Source: Mesorhabditis belari
Taxonomy: Eukaryota; Nematoda; Chromadorea; Rhabditida; Rhabditidae
Reading direction: 5' to 3'
DNA length: 64,000 bases
NCBI GenBank assembly: GCA_958450365.1
Contig: CAUEEP010000743.1
Location: forward strand, 5,209,001-5,273,000
The translations under genes were made by a program, and so were the position numbers. The notes beneath the pieces were generated by a model that saw only the letters and a list, made by a program, of their open reading frames with translations, made no database searches and was not told where the DNA came from. This document shows positions 21,979 through 33,430 of the stretch, piece by piece (position 1 is the first letter of the stretch; each line of letters begins with the position of its first letter).

Positions 21979-22501
21979 TAGGTTGATGCATAAGTCTTTT
22001 CGTTTTTTTCGTACTTCTGTTAAAAAGTAACAAATTCACCAATTAATCTATAGTTTGCTCTATAAAAAAAGTGTTTTTTTTGTTCAATTTGCATCTTTTT
22101 AAATGAATTTCGGTTCACTTTCAAGCAAATTCGAGAGTGAAAAACGCCTTTTTCGTAAAAATCTATAAAAAAACTCTACGGAAAAATTGGCTGAATGAAT
22201 TTCTCTGAAATTTTGGCGAAATATCAAACGTTTTTTTTCTCTATCTTTTATCTATTGACACGAAGATAGGTTTTCTTTAGCTAAGGTGTCTAAACCGCAT
22301 CATCGAGTTTGCCCTTTTTGACTACCCGACTTCATACTCTCAAGAAAATCCAGGCATTAAATATTTTTAAACCCGTTTTAATGTTATTTTGCAGAAAAAT
22401 AATTCGTTTTTCTAATGAAATCAACCGTAGTTTAATTGGTGCATTTGTTGGCTTGAAACGGCAGACGAAAAGGAACAAAAACACTTATGCATCAACCTAA
22501 T
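21979..22501. mobile_element. Mariner-like remnant with TTAGGTTGATGCATAAGT ends
   Basis: The left end TAGGTTGATGCATAAGTC and the right end ACTTATGCATCAACCTAA are inverted, the TIR type seen in mariner elements. The interior is decayed and shows no intact transposase frame. About 520 bases. Confidence 0.6.
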
Positions 22502-23430
22502 AATTCAAGCTTTTAAAATAAGAAACTAGAAATGAATAAGCTAGAAGCGATTAAACTTAAGAAAAACAAATATTAGCTTAAGATATCCATAAGAACTAAA
22601 CATATCTCACTGCTTTAACTCTTAAAACTTTACAACAAAATTGCCAAACGATCAGCGATGAAAATTATCAAAAAGCAATTCAAAGAGCTGTTCAAAAACC
22701 TTTGATTTCTTCAAAATCACCTAAAAGTGATCAGTAATCAGAGGAAGAGAGCGGTAAATGGACGGTGTTCCCGCGTGAAACTTCCACTTTCTCAACTCAA
22801 CGCCGCTTTTCCGATCCGTCAAATGGCGAATAAACTGTTTGTTGAAGTGATTACCTACACGCGAAAAGTTGCCTCTTCTTTCTTTTTCTTTGCTTAAAAG
22901 AAATTAAAGTTCTTTCTTTGCTTAAAAGAAATTAAAGTTTTCTTTCTTTCTTTTCTCAAATTTTAAGATTGGATCTTTGAATCTTTGGCTTTGCCTTTGG
23001 CTTAGGCTTTGGCTTTGGATTTGGACGATCTTTAGCTAGATATCTTGATGTTCTTTGAAAAAAAAGCTTAAAGGGATACGCTGGTCCCTTTAAAAGTGAT
23101 TTTCTAGAAGCACGACTATTTGTATACCAATCAACGCGTTTCAGTCTTCTCTACAAGGATTGCATAAAGAAAAACCTTGAAAACACTAAAAATCCCGGAA
23201 AAACTATGAAAAAGTGTCAAAAAAAATGCGTTTGGGAACCTAAAATTCAATTTGACGGAAGCTTTATATAGCAAAATTAATTCTACCGTAGTTTTCGTCT
23301 GGACTGCGGTAACAAATTCTCGCCATATCAGCAAAAGGCCGTTAAAGATATTCAGCTAAGCAAATGAAAGTTAATTGACGGTTTTGCTTTGGGGTATTTA
23401 AGGAGTCTTTTCTTTCTTTTCACATCTTTG
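22502..23430. other. Intergenic stretch with simple repeats only
   Basis: CTTTGCTTAAAAGAAATTAAAGTT is repeated twice at about 22890-22945, and a GGCTTTGG-type run lies at 22985-23030. I see no gene. Confidence 0.5.
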
Positions 23431-23853
23431 GGGTGGTTTATAATTTTGCGACCTTTTTTTGCCCTCTCTTGACATTTTTTGCTTTTAGCACCTTTTTTTA
23501 GCTGTAAAAGGCTCTTAGCAAAGGCCGTAGAGCTTCGAAAATAATTTCGAATTAATTTGTCCATATAAAGGGAATCGTATGCGTAGATTCCGAATTTCGA
23601 CAAATCAGACCTCGCTGACACGTCAAATTTGGATTAAAAGGCAAAAACTACGCAACTTAACGCTTTTCCGCAGTTTTTGCCTTTTAGCCCAAATTTGACG
23701 TGTCAGCGAGGTCCGATTTGTCGAAATTCGGAATCTACGCATTCTATGAAAACATTTTTGAAGCTCTACGGCCTTTCCTAAGGCCTTTTCCAGCAAAAAA
23801 AGGTGCGCAAATGTCCAGGTGCGCAAAAAAAAGGTCGCATTTGTCCCACTCCC
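23431..23853. mobile_element. Foldback MITE family E, copy 1
   Basis: Flanked by an exact 8-base duplication CATCTTTG (23423-23430, 23854-23861). The right end reads GGTCGCATTTGTCCCACTCCC; the left end is decayed (GGGTGG...). The long inner arms AATTTGACGTGTCAGCGAGG are inverted around GCGTTAAGTTGCGTAGTT-type sequence. Copies: 45902-46276 and a variant at 51310-51780. Confidence 0.75.
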
Positions 23854-24361
23854 CATCTTTGTGATCTTTTATTATTTTACGCCTTTTCTACCCCTTCTTT
23901 ACATCTTTTTTTTTCTTTTAACACTTTTAGCTTTTAACTTTTAACACTTTTAGCACACGTACTAATGAGTTCCGAAAAAAAAGTTGCTAATTGACGGTTT
24001 ATTAGTTGTACTTTTTCCTAAAGGTATTTAGGAAAATAGTTTTTTTTTTTGATTTCAATATTCTATATCTACAGATCGACAAGTTGTTTAAAAAGTATTA
24101 AGAAAATGATACTATCAGTCAATTTGAATCAAAATTTCCGCAATTTTCAATGATTTCTAAAAGGTAAGACGATGGGAAAGTGTTAAACAAAAAAAAATTA
24201 GTTTTTTCCTTAGCTTTCGTTAATGAAAGGGTAATAATTCTAGATATTCGTAAGGATCTTGGCTCAGCTAATCGCTTCTTGAAAAATCTAATGAGAAACA
24301 AAAAAGCAAAAGCCGAAAACGAAGGAGATTTGGCAAAAACAAAAAACGTTGGCCTCTTTGG

Positions 24362-24412
24362 CAAAAACACTAACCACTCGGCCAAACCAGTAGCTGGTCA
24401 TGCTGGTTGTTG
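24362..24412 (-). repeat. 5' half of a tRNA-like sequence
   Basis: On the minus strand TGGCCGAGTGGTTAG, an A-box with D-arm of Ser/Leu-tRNA type, follows CTACTGGTT. No B box follows at the expected distance, so it is a fragment. Confidence 0.35.
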
Positions 24413-24587
24413 AGAACTATTTATAATGGTTCAAAGGAAAAATCGGATTTCGCTGGGGACCGGAATTCCCCTTTAAAGTTTACTTTTTACTAAATTTCTT
24501 TATCAACAGTTAGTGCTAAATAGAAATTGTGAACTGAAAATTCTAATATTGATTTGGTTGTTATTATCAATACTAGAATTATTGATA

Positions 24588-24775
24588 TGATAAAGTATTT
24601 GATATGATAAAGTATTGATATGATAAAGTATTGATATGATAAGGTATTGATAAATTCTAGTATTGATTAGTTATTATTATCAATACTAGAATTATTGATA
24701 TGATAAAGTATTAATATGATAAAGTATTGATATGATAAAGTAAAGTATTGATATGATAAAGTTTTGATAAATTCT
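24588..24775. repeat. ATTGATATGATAAAGT tandem repeat, two blocks
   Basis: Two blocks of 16-base units, each preceded by TTATTATCAATACTAGAATT, so the block was itself duplicated. It lies just downstream of the transporter gene. Confidence 0.75.
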
Positions 24776-24887
24776 AGTACTGATTAGTTGTTATTTTCTA
24801 CCCTAATCAGTGCATAAAATTTGCATCATTAAAGAAACAAAAATCATTCACAAAAGATTTATTTGAGCACCAAATTTCTCATCAAAT

Positions 24888-27800
24888 TCAAACGTCCGAC
24901 TTTCCGAAAGCTTCAATGATTTGCACGATGCTTGCATAAGTGCCTAGGGGATTACAATATAAAATTATTATAAAATATTATAAAATTATTATAAACTATA
25001 CAAAAATTTGAAAAACCTGTCGTAAAGCCGACAATCGAGAAGAGCATGATGGCGATATTTCTCGCCCAAATCCATGGAGTCAATCCACCCTTTGAGTAAT
25101 AACAAAGGATTTCGATAAGCGGTGGGAAAACCTAGAAAAAGTTCTTTTTTCTTTTTTGTACATAAAGATATGGCAAGCTTATAAGATTATAACTTATAAG
25201 CTATAAATTAAGATTTCTCTACCAGAGTTAGCGAGGTTCCCGCCACAGAGCCAACGAGTGAGATGAATAGAGCCAAATGGGGAATTAGTTGAGCCATTAT
25301 GCCTGAGAGTTTTCATTTTTATTGGGTTGGTGAATTGAAAACTGCCGGCTATTGTCATATGTGACAGTTTGAGCACTTTCTTCAAAAGAAACCCATTTTG
25401 GTGTCAATGGAAATTTTGGCTATAAGCCTAATTTTTGATTCTCTACAACTTTTCTATTGACACCAAAATGGGTTTCTTTTGAAGAAAGTGTTCAAATGCT
25501 CAAACTGGAACATCTCCAGTTCTCGACTTTTGAGTCTCACACTTGTCTCACAAACAAACCAAAATCCTACTACGAAAGAGGAATCCGCAAATTGTCTGTA
25601 AAATGGGCACAAGTCGTCAATAATAATGGGAATTATTTCGAATGAATTGATGGTTTTATGTTGAATAAATTTTAGTTCAAAGTCCCGCAGTTTTCAATTC
25701 ACCAAACCAATATAATAAAATTCGCCCTGATATTGCAAAACTGAGTCGCTCTAAAATAAACAGCCTTGTTTGGGAACTTTTGGCGCATTCCCCATACAGT
25801 CCGGACCTCGCCCCTTTTGATTACTATTTATTCCGGATCATGAGTAATGAGCTTGCGGGAGAACACTTCGATTTGGAAGAAGCAGTCAAAAATGGGCTTT
25901 AAACGTTTTTCGATTCAAAACCAAAATCCTACTACGAAAGAGGGAATCCGCAAATTGCCTGTAAAATGGCCAGAAGTCGTCAATAATAATGGAAATTATT
26001 TCGAATGAATTGATGGTTTTATGTTGAATAAATTTTAGTTTAAAGTCCCGCAGTTTTCAATTCACTAACCTAATAGTTTCATTTTCCATTTTTATGTTCA
26101 ATTTTTCAAACTTACAAGTAAAAACAACAGTGATAAAGCGAATTCCATAGATGAGTTTCTCTTGTTTATCCTCTTGAACCTTAAAATCGTTTGAGCTTTT
26201 AAAAATTCTGTGAAATTTTGCAGTCAAAATGCACGCTTTCTAGCGAATCTTCTAGAGATCTCGTCTACCAGATTTGTCTACCAGATCCTTGCGTTTACTT
26301 GAGCACAAAGTACGATTTCTCGAAGGTGTTCAAATGGGTTTACCTTTCTCTTCACCCATTTCTCGACACGTTCCATGGGAACATAGAATTGAAGTGGATA
26401 CGAAACAAGAATACAACACACAAACATTACTTTGATTACTTGATAAAAGCTAAAATTGCTTTTTTTTTTATTTAATTATTATTTTTTTGACCTTGATTGA
26501 GGTAAATTCAAAGTAATTGTGTCCATGACAGCATCTCCGTATTTTAAATAGCTAAAATTTCTATCAAAAATCATCTAACGTAAAGAAAAAGAACCCAAAA
26601 AATCCGACTCCAGAGTAGAGGATGAGAACTAAAAAGCATGAGGTGTTGAGGACGCCGTTTGACGAGATGAAATGAGCCGGCTCGTCCATTTGGTTCTCGA
26701 TTGGGAGCACCTAAACCCAATCCTATTACTATATTTTAAATTTTAGAAAGAAAAAAACCTGTTAGATAAATCTAATAGATAAATCTATTAGATAAATCTA
26801 ATCGATAAATCTAATAGATAAACCTATTAGATAAACCTATTAGACAAACCTAATAGATAAACCTAATAGATAAATCTAATAGATAAATCTATTAGATAAA
26901 TCTAATAGATAAATCTATTAGATAAATCTATTAGATCTATTTACTAGATTTTAAAAAAAGAAAAGCAAAAATTCGTTCATCAAAACCAACCACCGCAACT
27001 CCCTCAAAGGCGAACATGACTGTACCAAAGAAAAGCGGCAGAGTTGAAAGAGAGCCGAAAGCTGGCACTTCCCATGTAGCTCTTTCTACCTTAAATAACT
27101 TGATAAGTTGATATATAGTAATATTTTTATACTCTAATAGAAGCCCCCTTAAAAACTAGATATTATTTTGCATTAACAATCTTCACTTTCTCACTTTGGT
27201 CTCAAAAAAGATTGAGAATGCTTTTGAAACTCAAAGCTTTTGCTCAAAGCTCAAGCTTTTGACTCAAAAAGATGGAGAATGGACTAGCTTTTGACTCAAA
27301 AAGATGGAGAATGGACTAGCTTTTGAAACTTTTGAATAATTTTAGAAAAAAAACTATGGATTTCATGTGTTTAGAGGAAATAATTCATAATAATAAATAC
27401 TAATGATGATTATTTTTATGTAAACTCAAAGTTTTAAAAACTTTTCTTCTTCCTTTCATCGGTAACTTTATACTAGTTTTGAAGAGAAGATTCAGGACTA
27501 TCAAATGACTAGAATAGTTTCGTTTATCTTTGAATCTTTATCAAATTATCTGCAAAACAGTAACAACTACGCGACTGTACTCTCAAAAATGCCATCGTCG
27601 TGAATTTGTTAAAGAATACGTAGTCAAAAGATACTTTCCTTCAAATTGTTCAGTTAGCTTTATGTAGTTAGATATTTTGTGCTGATTGATTTAAGGATTG
27701 CTAGTTTTATACACCAAATATTGAGCTGAGTTTAAGCCCATTTACAGTAGCCAAGCTCTTTTGCATTACTTGCACAATTTGATAGAGAACAATCGTCACC

Positions 27801-29874
27801 GCACACAAATACAAGACATTCGCAATGGCGGCCAATGGAGCAAGAGCCTAAAATTGAAGAGGTCAAAAGTGGATCCAGTGGATCCAGATCCAGATCCAGT
27901 GGGTCCAGGTCCAGATCCAATGGGTCCAGATCCAATGGGTCCAGACCCAATGGGTCCAGATCCAATGGGTCCAGATCCAATGGGTCCAGATCCAATGGGT
28001 CCAGATCCAATGGGTCCAGATCCAGTGGGTCAAGATCCAGTGGGTCAAGATCCAGTGGGTCAAGATCCAGTGGGTCAAGATCCAGTGGGTCAAGATCCAG
28101 TGGGTCAAGATCCAGTGGGTCAAGATCCAGATCCAAACCCAGTGGGTCCAGGTCCAGATCAAGATCCAATGGGTCCAGATCCGCCAGGGTCCAGATCAAT
28201 GGGTCCAGACCAGTGGGTCCAGATCCAGTGGGTCCAGACCAGTGGGTCAGATCCAGGGGTCAGTCCGTCCAAACCAGTGGGTCCAGGTCCAGATCAAGAT
28301 CCAGGGTCCAGATCCTTTCTCCAAAATTTACTCAGTTTTCAAAGTTGTAAAGTAAGTAATCTTTCTCGAAAAGTTCCTCCAACTTTCACCCACTTTCAAT
28401 TCTCGAATCGTGCATAAAGCGAGAATCGGGATAAGCAAAAGACCAATCCAACCGGCTTGGGAGATATGAATCGATGAGGTTTGATCGAAAAACTAAAAAA
28501 TAAACAATTGAGAGATTTTATGGTTTTTTTGATGCAAATTTCTCTACCTGTTTCAGATTGTCGGCCATGAAAACAAAGTAAACACAGCAGAAACCGAGCT
28601 GCGCGACGAACATGTTCACATTCACGCATTGTCTAAAAATTTGAGAAATTTTGATGGCATTGTAGCGTTTTTTTTCATTTCCAGCTTTTCATTTTCAGTT
28701 TTTCATAACTTTAAACATTTACTTGGCAAAATATCCCCAATTTCTGACAGACGGTGGCCCGATTTCAACAGCACTTCGCATCACATTCGCATAATCCATT
28801 TTCGTTTGACCTTTTCTAAATTTTCAATATTAATTTCATAAAATAAGTTGATTATAAGCTTGTCATTTTGATGATTCGAAGGTTTTAAAACAGAAATCAT
28901 CTTCCCAATAGCAAAGAATTTGCAATCGAGAGGAATTGAACCCTCGACCTTACCGGCGCGATCTTCTGCTTACCACCCAGATGCTTTACCATTGAGCTAT
29001 CAGGCTGAGAAGCATTAGGAAAGACAAGGAAGAGAAAGAAAGGAAGAAAGAGAAGGAGATTTCGAAGAACTTACAAATAAGATAGATAATGTTGAGCTAA
29101 AACAAGTTGCCGAGTGCAGTAGATACAAATGAGACAAATGAAAGTGAGTAGAATCATGCCGAGGTAGAGACCCGAGTGCTTGAAAGCGATCGGCAACGAG
29201 AGCATTCCCGTGCCCATCATTACCTATAAAATATAAAATTAGATTAATTATCTATTTCATTAGTTACCTTGATCATATGTGCTAAAGCTTGTTCGGGCGA
29301 GATCGAGGTGGTTTCTTTGGGTCGAGGAGCGAAAAGGGTTGCATGTGAGGGACTCCTAAAAGCTAAAGTCTTAGATTCTTGATTCATTTTATAAAAACAA
29401 AACATATACCGTACTCCAGATAGCTTCTTTTAAGATTTATAAAATAATATAGAAAATTGAGAGAAAATTGAGAGAATTGTAGAATCTTTAGAGATCTTTA
29501 GAGAATCTATTTTTCGAATCTAGCTTCTTAAAATTAAATCAAATTGAGCATTCAGCATTAACCGAATTCTATCAGAATTTTAAGAATTAAAATAAAGAAT
29601 TAAGATAAAGAATTAACTATAATATGCTAGTGGAAAGAATTAAGAAAGAATAAAGAATTAAGATAAAGGATTAACTGTAATATTCTAGTGGAAAGAATTA
29701 AGAAAGAATAAAGAATTAACTATAATATTCTAGTTCTAATATACTATAATAACTTTTTCTTTAATATTATATAAAATATCTATAACAAAGTATAAGAAAT
29801 AGAATTTACCTATGATTCCTTGTAGGGATCATCTGTTGAGTTTCATTTTGCGTAAGTGATGACACCTCGGACAT
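24888..29874 (-). CDS. SLC36-type proton-coupled amino-acid transporter (15 exons)
   Basis: Multipass carrier of the amino acid/auxin permease fold. Exons, high to low: 29810-29874, 29268-29355, 29075-29223, 28723-28815, 28548-28632, 28394-28492, 27770-27847, 26991-27089, 26580-26710, 26492-26551, 26344-26449, 26116-26179, 25223-25302, 25017-25131, 24888-24943. They sum to 455 codons plus stop. TM1 reads [21 protein letters not shown], as in SLC36/PAT proteins. Also seen are [40 protein letters not shown] and [14 protein letters not shown]. About 10-11 membrane segments. Family role: H+-coupled export of small amino acids from lysosomes or uptake at the surface; substrate and membrane cannot be told. 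The start at 29874 is joined by splicing; ATG 29387 lies in what I read as intron. The introns hold a tRNA-like sequence, a 15-base minisatellite and a mariner remnant. Confidence 0.88.
25320..26075 (+). pseudogene. Mariner transposase remnant inside a transporter intron
   Basis: The TIRs TATTGGGTTGGTGAATTGAA and TTCAATTCACTAACCTAATA are present. Inside are fragments of a mariner-type DDE transposase C-terminus: [17 protein letters not shown] (normally the third catalytic Asp region) and [18 protein letters not shown]...VNNNGNYFE, then stop. The last segment is present twice (about 25555-25645 and 25918-26008), and stops interrupt the frame, so the element is rearranged and dead. The N-terminal half is missing. 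Confidence 0.75.
26765..26940. repeat. AATAGATAAATCT tandem repeat
   Basis: About 12 units of CTAATAGATAAAT/CTATTAGATAAAT in a transporter intron. Neighbouring units are partly inverted, so short hairpins are possible. Confidence 0.75.
27868..28320. repeat. 15-base minisatellite GATCCARTGGGTCMA
   Basis: About 25-30 units with two main variants, GATCCAATGGGTCCA on the left and GATCCAGTGGGTCAA on the right, and decay at the right edge. It fills the intron between the exons at 28394 and 27847 of the transporter. Period 15 without stops leaves four frames open; none is a gene. Confidence 0.9.
28921..29008 (-). tRNA. tRNA-like gene or pseudogene with long variable arm
   Basis: Minus strand: GCCTGATAGCTCAATGGTAAAGC (A box), an anticodon-like arm TCTGGGTGGTAAGCAGA that would put GGT at positions 34-36, a long variable segment, then GAGGGTTCAATTCCTC (B box). 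The D and T stems each have a mismatch and the acceptor pairing is weak. More likely a pseudogene or nematode-type divergent tRNA than a standard tRNA. It sits in an intron of the transporter, same strand. Confidence 0.4.
29580..29740. repeat. AAGAATTAAGATAAAG duplications
   Basis: About three copies of a 55-60-base unit (GAATTAACTATAATATTCTAGTGGAAAGAATTAAG type) in the first intron of the transporter. Confidence 0.6.
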
Positions 29875-30628
29875 TGCTTTTTTTTCACGATCTCGAGTTT
29901 TTAGAGACTTTCAATTGATGGACAGCGAGTGAAAGGGTGAACGAGTGTAAGTTTCGGCGAAAAAAAAAACCAAGCCCGACTTCTGATAGTGGGAAGGGAT
30001 CGAGGCAGGCATCCAGGCAAGCATCGATACAGGCTTTCTTCTTCTTCTTCTTCTTATCTTCCCATTTCAGGTAGACCAATCTGCGATTGTCTCTCATTGA
30101 TTTCCCTATGATCTCCCCATATTTAAATCAGAATTTAAATGCAAAGTGCAAAGAAGTGTAATAGTTTTACTTGGTGTAATTGTAAAAGTAATTCGTGTAG
30201 TTCTTTATTTAACTCTTTCCACTAGAAGCTCGAAATTTTTGAGAACTTTGAGAAGTTAGAGAAATTAGAGAAGTTAAAGAACTTAGAGAAGTTAGAGAAG
30301 TTTTTTGAGAACTTTGAAAACTTTTTAAAGCACTTTTACTACCTACAATCTTTTTTCCCCTTTCTAAAACTGTTAAATTGCTTTAAATTGCTTTAACAGT
30401 CCACTTGCAGTTCCAGTATTTTGTCCAAAAAACAAAGATAAAGTCAAAATTCAACACAGAACATGAGGCTACTCATAAAACAATACAAATTTCTGAATAA
30501 AATTCTTCTCTAACCTAATATTTTTCGAATAGATCAGCAAAAATCAACAAATGTTTAAACATAAAACATAAACATAACAGAGGTTCTTTCGTTTTAGAAA
30601 TTCCAGTCACCTCCAATAAGTTTGTGTA

Positions 30629-30848
30629 TACCGTATTTTCTCTAATAGTAGTGCACCCTGAGCGTCGCCTAAATTCCTCGAAATCTCGAAAAGCGCTTAT
30701 CAGAACCTATTGATGTGGGGTCGGAAAATGTAGCTGACGATGAGCTCTAGTGGGGGATTTGAGTGTTGAGCTTCTGCTAAAACTTTGAAACCGTGAAATA
30801 GTCATCAACTCGGCTCGCCGGGGTGCACTACTATTAGAGAAAATACGG
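30629..30848. mobile_element. Foldback MITE family B, copy 2
   Basis: ACCGTATTTTCTCTAATAGT and its inverse bound 220 bases, with the family's internal CAACACTCAAATCCCCC motif on the opposite strand. Directly followed by the LINE remnant. Confidence 0.7.
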
Positions 30849-31130
30849 GAACGAATAAGAACTGCCAGAATTTGGAATCGACTCCCCAGAGTTTTGAGAG
30901 AGTCCAATAGTCTCGAAACCTTTAAATTATCTGTAGATGATCTTGAAGCTCTAGTGAATCCTTGACGTTATCTGTGCTTTTAAAGGTTTCGAGGCAACAC
31001 GGTATAATATATTCCATATATATATCATGTTGCTTTTTATCGGCCCCTTTCGTGTTATGTGTATGAATGCATGTGTTTTAATCTTAAATCTAGCGCACTT
31101 TATCTCAGCTCCTGAATAAAGTATCTATAT
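30842..31130 (+). pseudogene. LINE reverse transcriptase 3' end, copy 2
   Basis: Reads RTARIWNRLPRVLRESNSLE TFKLSVDDLEALVNP (split here by a space) then stop, the typical last residues of a non-LTR polymerase ORF. The 3' tail ends CCTGAATAAAGTATCTATATATA. The 5' part is lost at MITE B. Confidence 0.6.
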
Positions 31131-31689
31131 ATAACAATGTTTAAACATTTGTTCATTTGTTCCCTGCACATAAAGACGAGCAAATTTGTTTGTTTGTTTC
31201 TAATTTGTTTCTAGTTCGTTTCTAATTTGATTTGATTTGCTAATTTGATTACAGCTAATGATTGGCAAAAAAAATAACAGGTTAACCATAACAAACCAAA
31301 GATAAAGTCAACACAGAACATGAGGCTATAATTTACTCATAAAACACTACAGATTACTCAGTAAAATTCTTCTCTAACCTAATATTTTTCCAATAGATCT
31401 CTTTCGAATAGATCCGGAAAAATGAACAAATGTTTAAACAAAAAACATAAACATAACAATGTTTAAACATTTTTTCACTTTTCCTGCACACAAATACGAT
31501 CAAATTTGTTTCAAATTTGCTTACAGCTAATGATTTGCCTAATGATTACAGCTAATGGTTTGACTGTTAAAGCAATTTAAAGCAATTTAACAGTTTCAGA
31601 AAGGGGACGTTATGTTTAAACATTTCTTCATTTTCCTTTCACACAAACACGATCCAATTTGTTTCTAATTTGTTTCTAATTTGATTACA

Positions 31690-31870
31690 GCTGATTAAAG
31701 GCTTAGGCTTAGACACAGGCTCAGGCTCAGGCTTAGGCTTAGACTTAGACTCAGGCTTAGACTCAGGCTTAGATTCAGGCTTAGGCTTAGACACAGGCTC
31801 AGGCTTAGGCTTAGGATTAGACTTAGACTCAGGCTTAGACTCAGGCTTAGACTTAGACTCAGACCCGTTT
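31690..31870. repeat. Interstitial telomere-like hexamer array
   Basis: About 30 hexamers of the series GGCTTA, GACTTA, GACTCA, GGCTCA, GACACA. TTAGGC, the nematode telomere unit, occurs several times in phase (GGCTTAGGCTTA). The higher-order block GGCTTAGGCTTAGACACAGG is repeated. The repeat translates as Lys-Pro-Glu-Ser on the other strand, which is not a gene. Confidence 0.7.
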
Positions 31871-32699
31871 ACATCAAATCTCATCCAACAACCTGAGCCT
31901 ATTTGGCGACTATTGCTGCCTATTTAGGCCTATTTGGGCCTATTCGGCCCTATTTTGGCCTATTTGGCCCTATTTTGCATGCATGATTACAATGATTTTG
32001 CAAAAAAAATCGCAAGTTAACCATAATAAACCAAAGATAAATTTAAAATTCAACACAGAATTCAACACATGAGGCTATTTACTCATAAAACACTGCAGTT
32101 TACTCAGTAAAATTCTTCTCTAACCCAATATTTTTCCAATAGATCTCTAGCATTGAAAGTGAGTCGATCTTGTTCTCTCTCTCTCTCTCTCTATTTTTTA
32201 AATGAAATAAATGAGAGAGAAACTTGTCAACACACTTTTCCTCAACTTTCTTTCACACTCGTTTCTCTTTTCCTCAAAATACCAAAAATTGAAAAAGTTG
32301 AACAAAGAAGACCCCGGAAAAATATAGAGAAAATCCAGCTGAAGAAAAAAAAAAAAGACTCAGCTTTTTAAGACGCGTCGACTTTGAAAGTAAAAAAAGG
32401 AAAAGAGATTTCGAGAGATTTTTCGACTTTTTTTAACGAACATGAACATGTATTGTTCTCACAAAAAATTACTGAGAAAATCTCTGGAAATCTTTCCAGA
32501 AAATCTTGACTTTTCTCGGATATCAGATGGGTCACCCTTTTTTTTTGTCTCACTCTCGAGAGCGATGAGTATCTAAGCTTCACATCTTTTTTTTTTTGCA
32601 TTCCTTTCAATTCTTTTTAACTTTAAAAGATCTCAAAGATTAACGAATTTAGATTTAAAAAAAACTTTAATCAAAATCAAAAAAGATCAAAACTTTAAT

Positions 32700-32818
32700 T
32701 AGTTATTAATTATTTAATAACTTTAATTATTTAATTATTTAATAACTTTAATTATTTAACTATTTAATAACTTATTTAATTATTTAATAACTTTATTTAA
32801 TTATTTAATTTAACTATC
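32700..32818. repeat. TTAATTATTTAATAAC repeats
   Basis: About eight degenerate AT-only units. Confidence 0.7.
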
Positions 32819-32970
32819 ATTTCACAAAGTGAGCTCCCTGAAAACCTGGAAAGAATTTAAGGGAAGTTGTTGTGTTGTGTGAAAAGTTGTTTGAAATTGT
32901 TGAGCTAGACAAAAAAAAAGGATGACACTGAAAGAAAAACGCATTTTATCACTTTGATTACATGCTTTTT

Positions 32971-33120
32971 TTATTGTCTTAAATTTGAGGGAAATTGAGA
33001 TGGGAGATTGGAAGAAAAGAATCCACAAATGTCTGTGTCTGTGACAAAAGTCTCGAAAACAACAATCACAAGCAAGCCAAGAAGAAAAAGATAGACAACA
33101 AAGTGCGAATTTGATTTCAT
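32971..33120 (-). CDS. Possible small secreted peptide, 49 residues
   Basis: Starts MKSNSHFVVYLFLLGLLVIV, a good signal-peptide pattern (basic n-region, 15-residue hydrophobic core). A short polar remainder with a single Cys and Gln at the end follows. Single-exon reading, no homologue recognised. A frame this short can arise by chance; only the signal-like start argues for it. It could also be the first exon of a longer gene or an artefact next to the ACTGT repeat. Confidence 0.3.
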   Translation of the reverse strand: MKSNSHFVVYLFLLGLLVIVVFETFVTDTDICGFFSSNLPSQFPSNLRQ

Positions 33121-33194
33121 TCTAGAAATTCTTTCTTCTAAAATTTTGCAAGAAAACTTTTCAGTTAACTCTTTTACAGGAGTACTTTTGTATA

Positions 33195-33430
33195 AACTTT
33201 TGTAAAAGTACTGTACTGTACTGTACTGTACTGTAAAAGTACTGTACTGTGAGTACTGTACTGTGAGTGCTGTACTGCACTGTACTGTAAAAGTACTGTA
33301 CTGTGAGTGCTGTACTGCACTGTACTGTAAAAGTACTGTACTGTGAGTGCTGTACTGCACTGTACTGTAAAAGTACTGTACTGTGAGTGCTGTACTGTAC
33401 TGTACTGTAAAAGTACTGTACTCTTAACTG
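33195..33430. repeat. ACTGT pentamer array with 40-base higher-order unit
   Basis: TACTG pentamers organised in about five units of TGTACTGTAAAAGTACTG plus TACTGTGAGTGCTGTACTGC. Confidence 0.85.

Noticed and set aside
27732..28417. Four overlapping frames of 99-218 codons (DPMGP, SNGSR, LDPLD, THWI repeats)
   Set aside because: Artefacts of the 15-base minisatellite in a transporter intron.
31639..31884. Lys-Pro-Glu-Ser repeat frame on the minus strand
   Set aside because: Shadow of the telomere-like hexamer array, with no start context or flanking exons.
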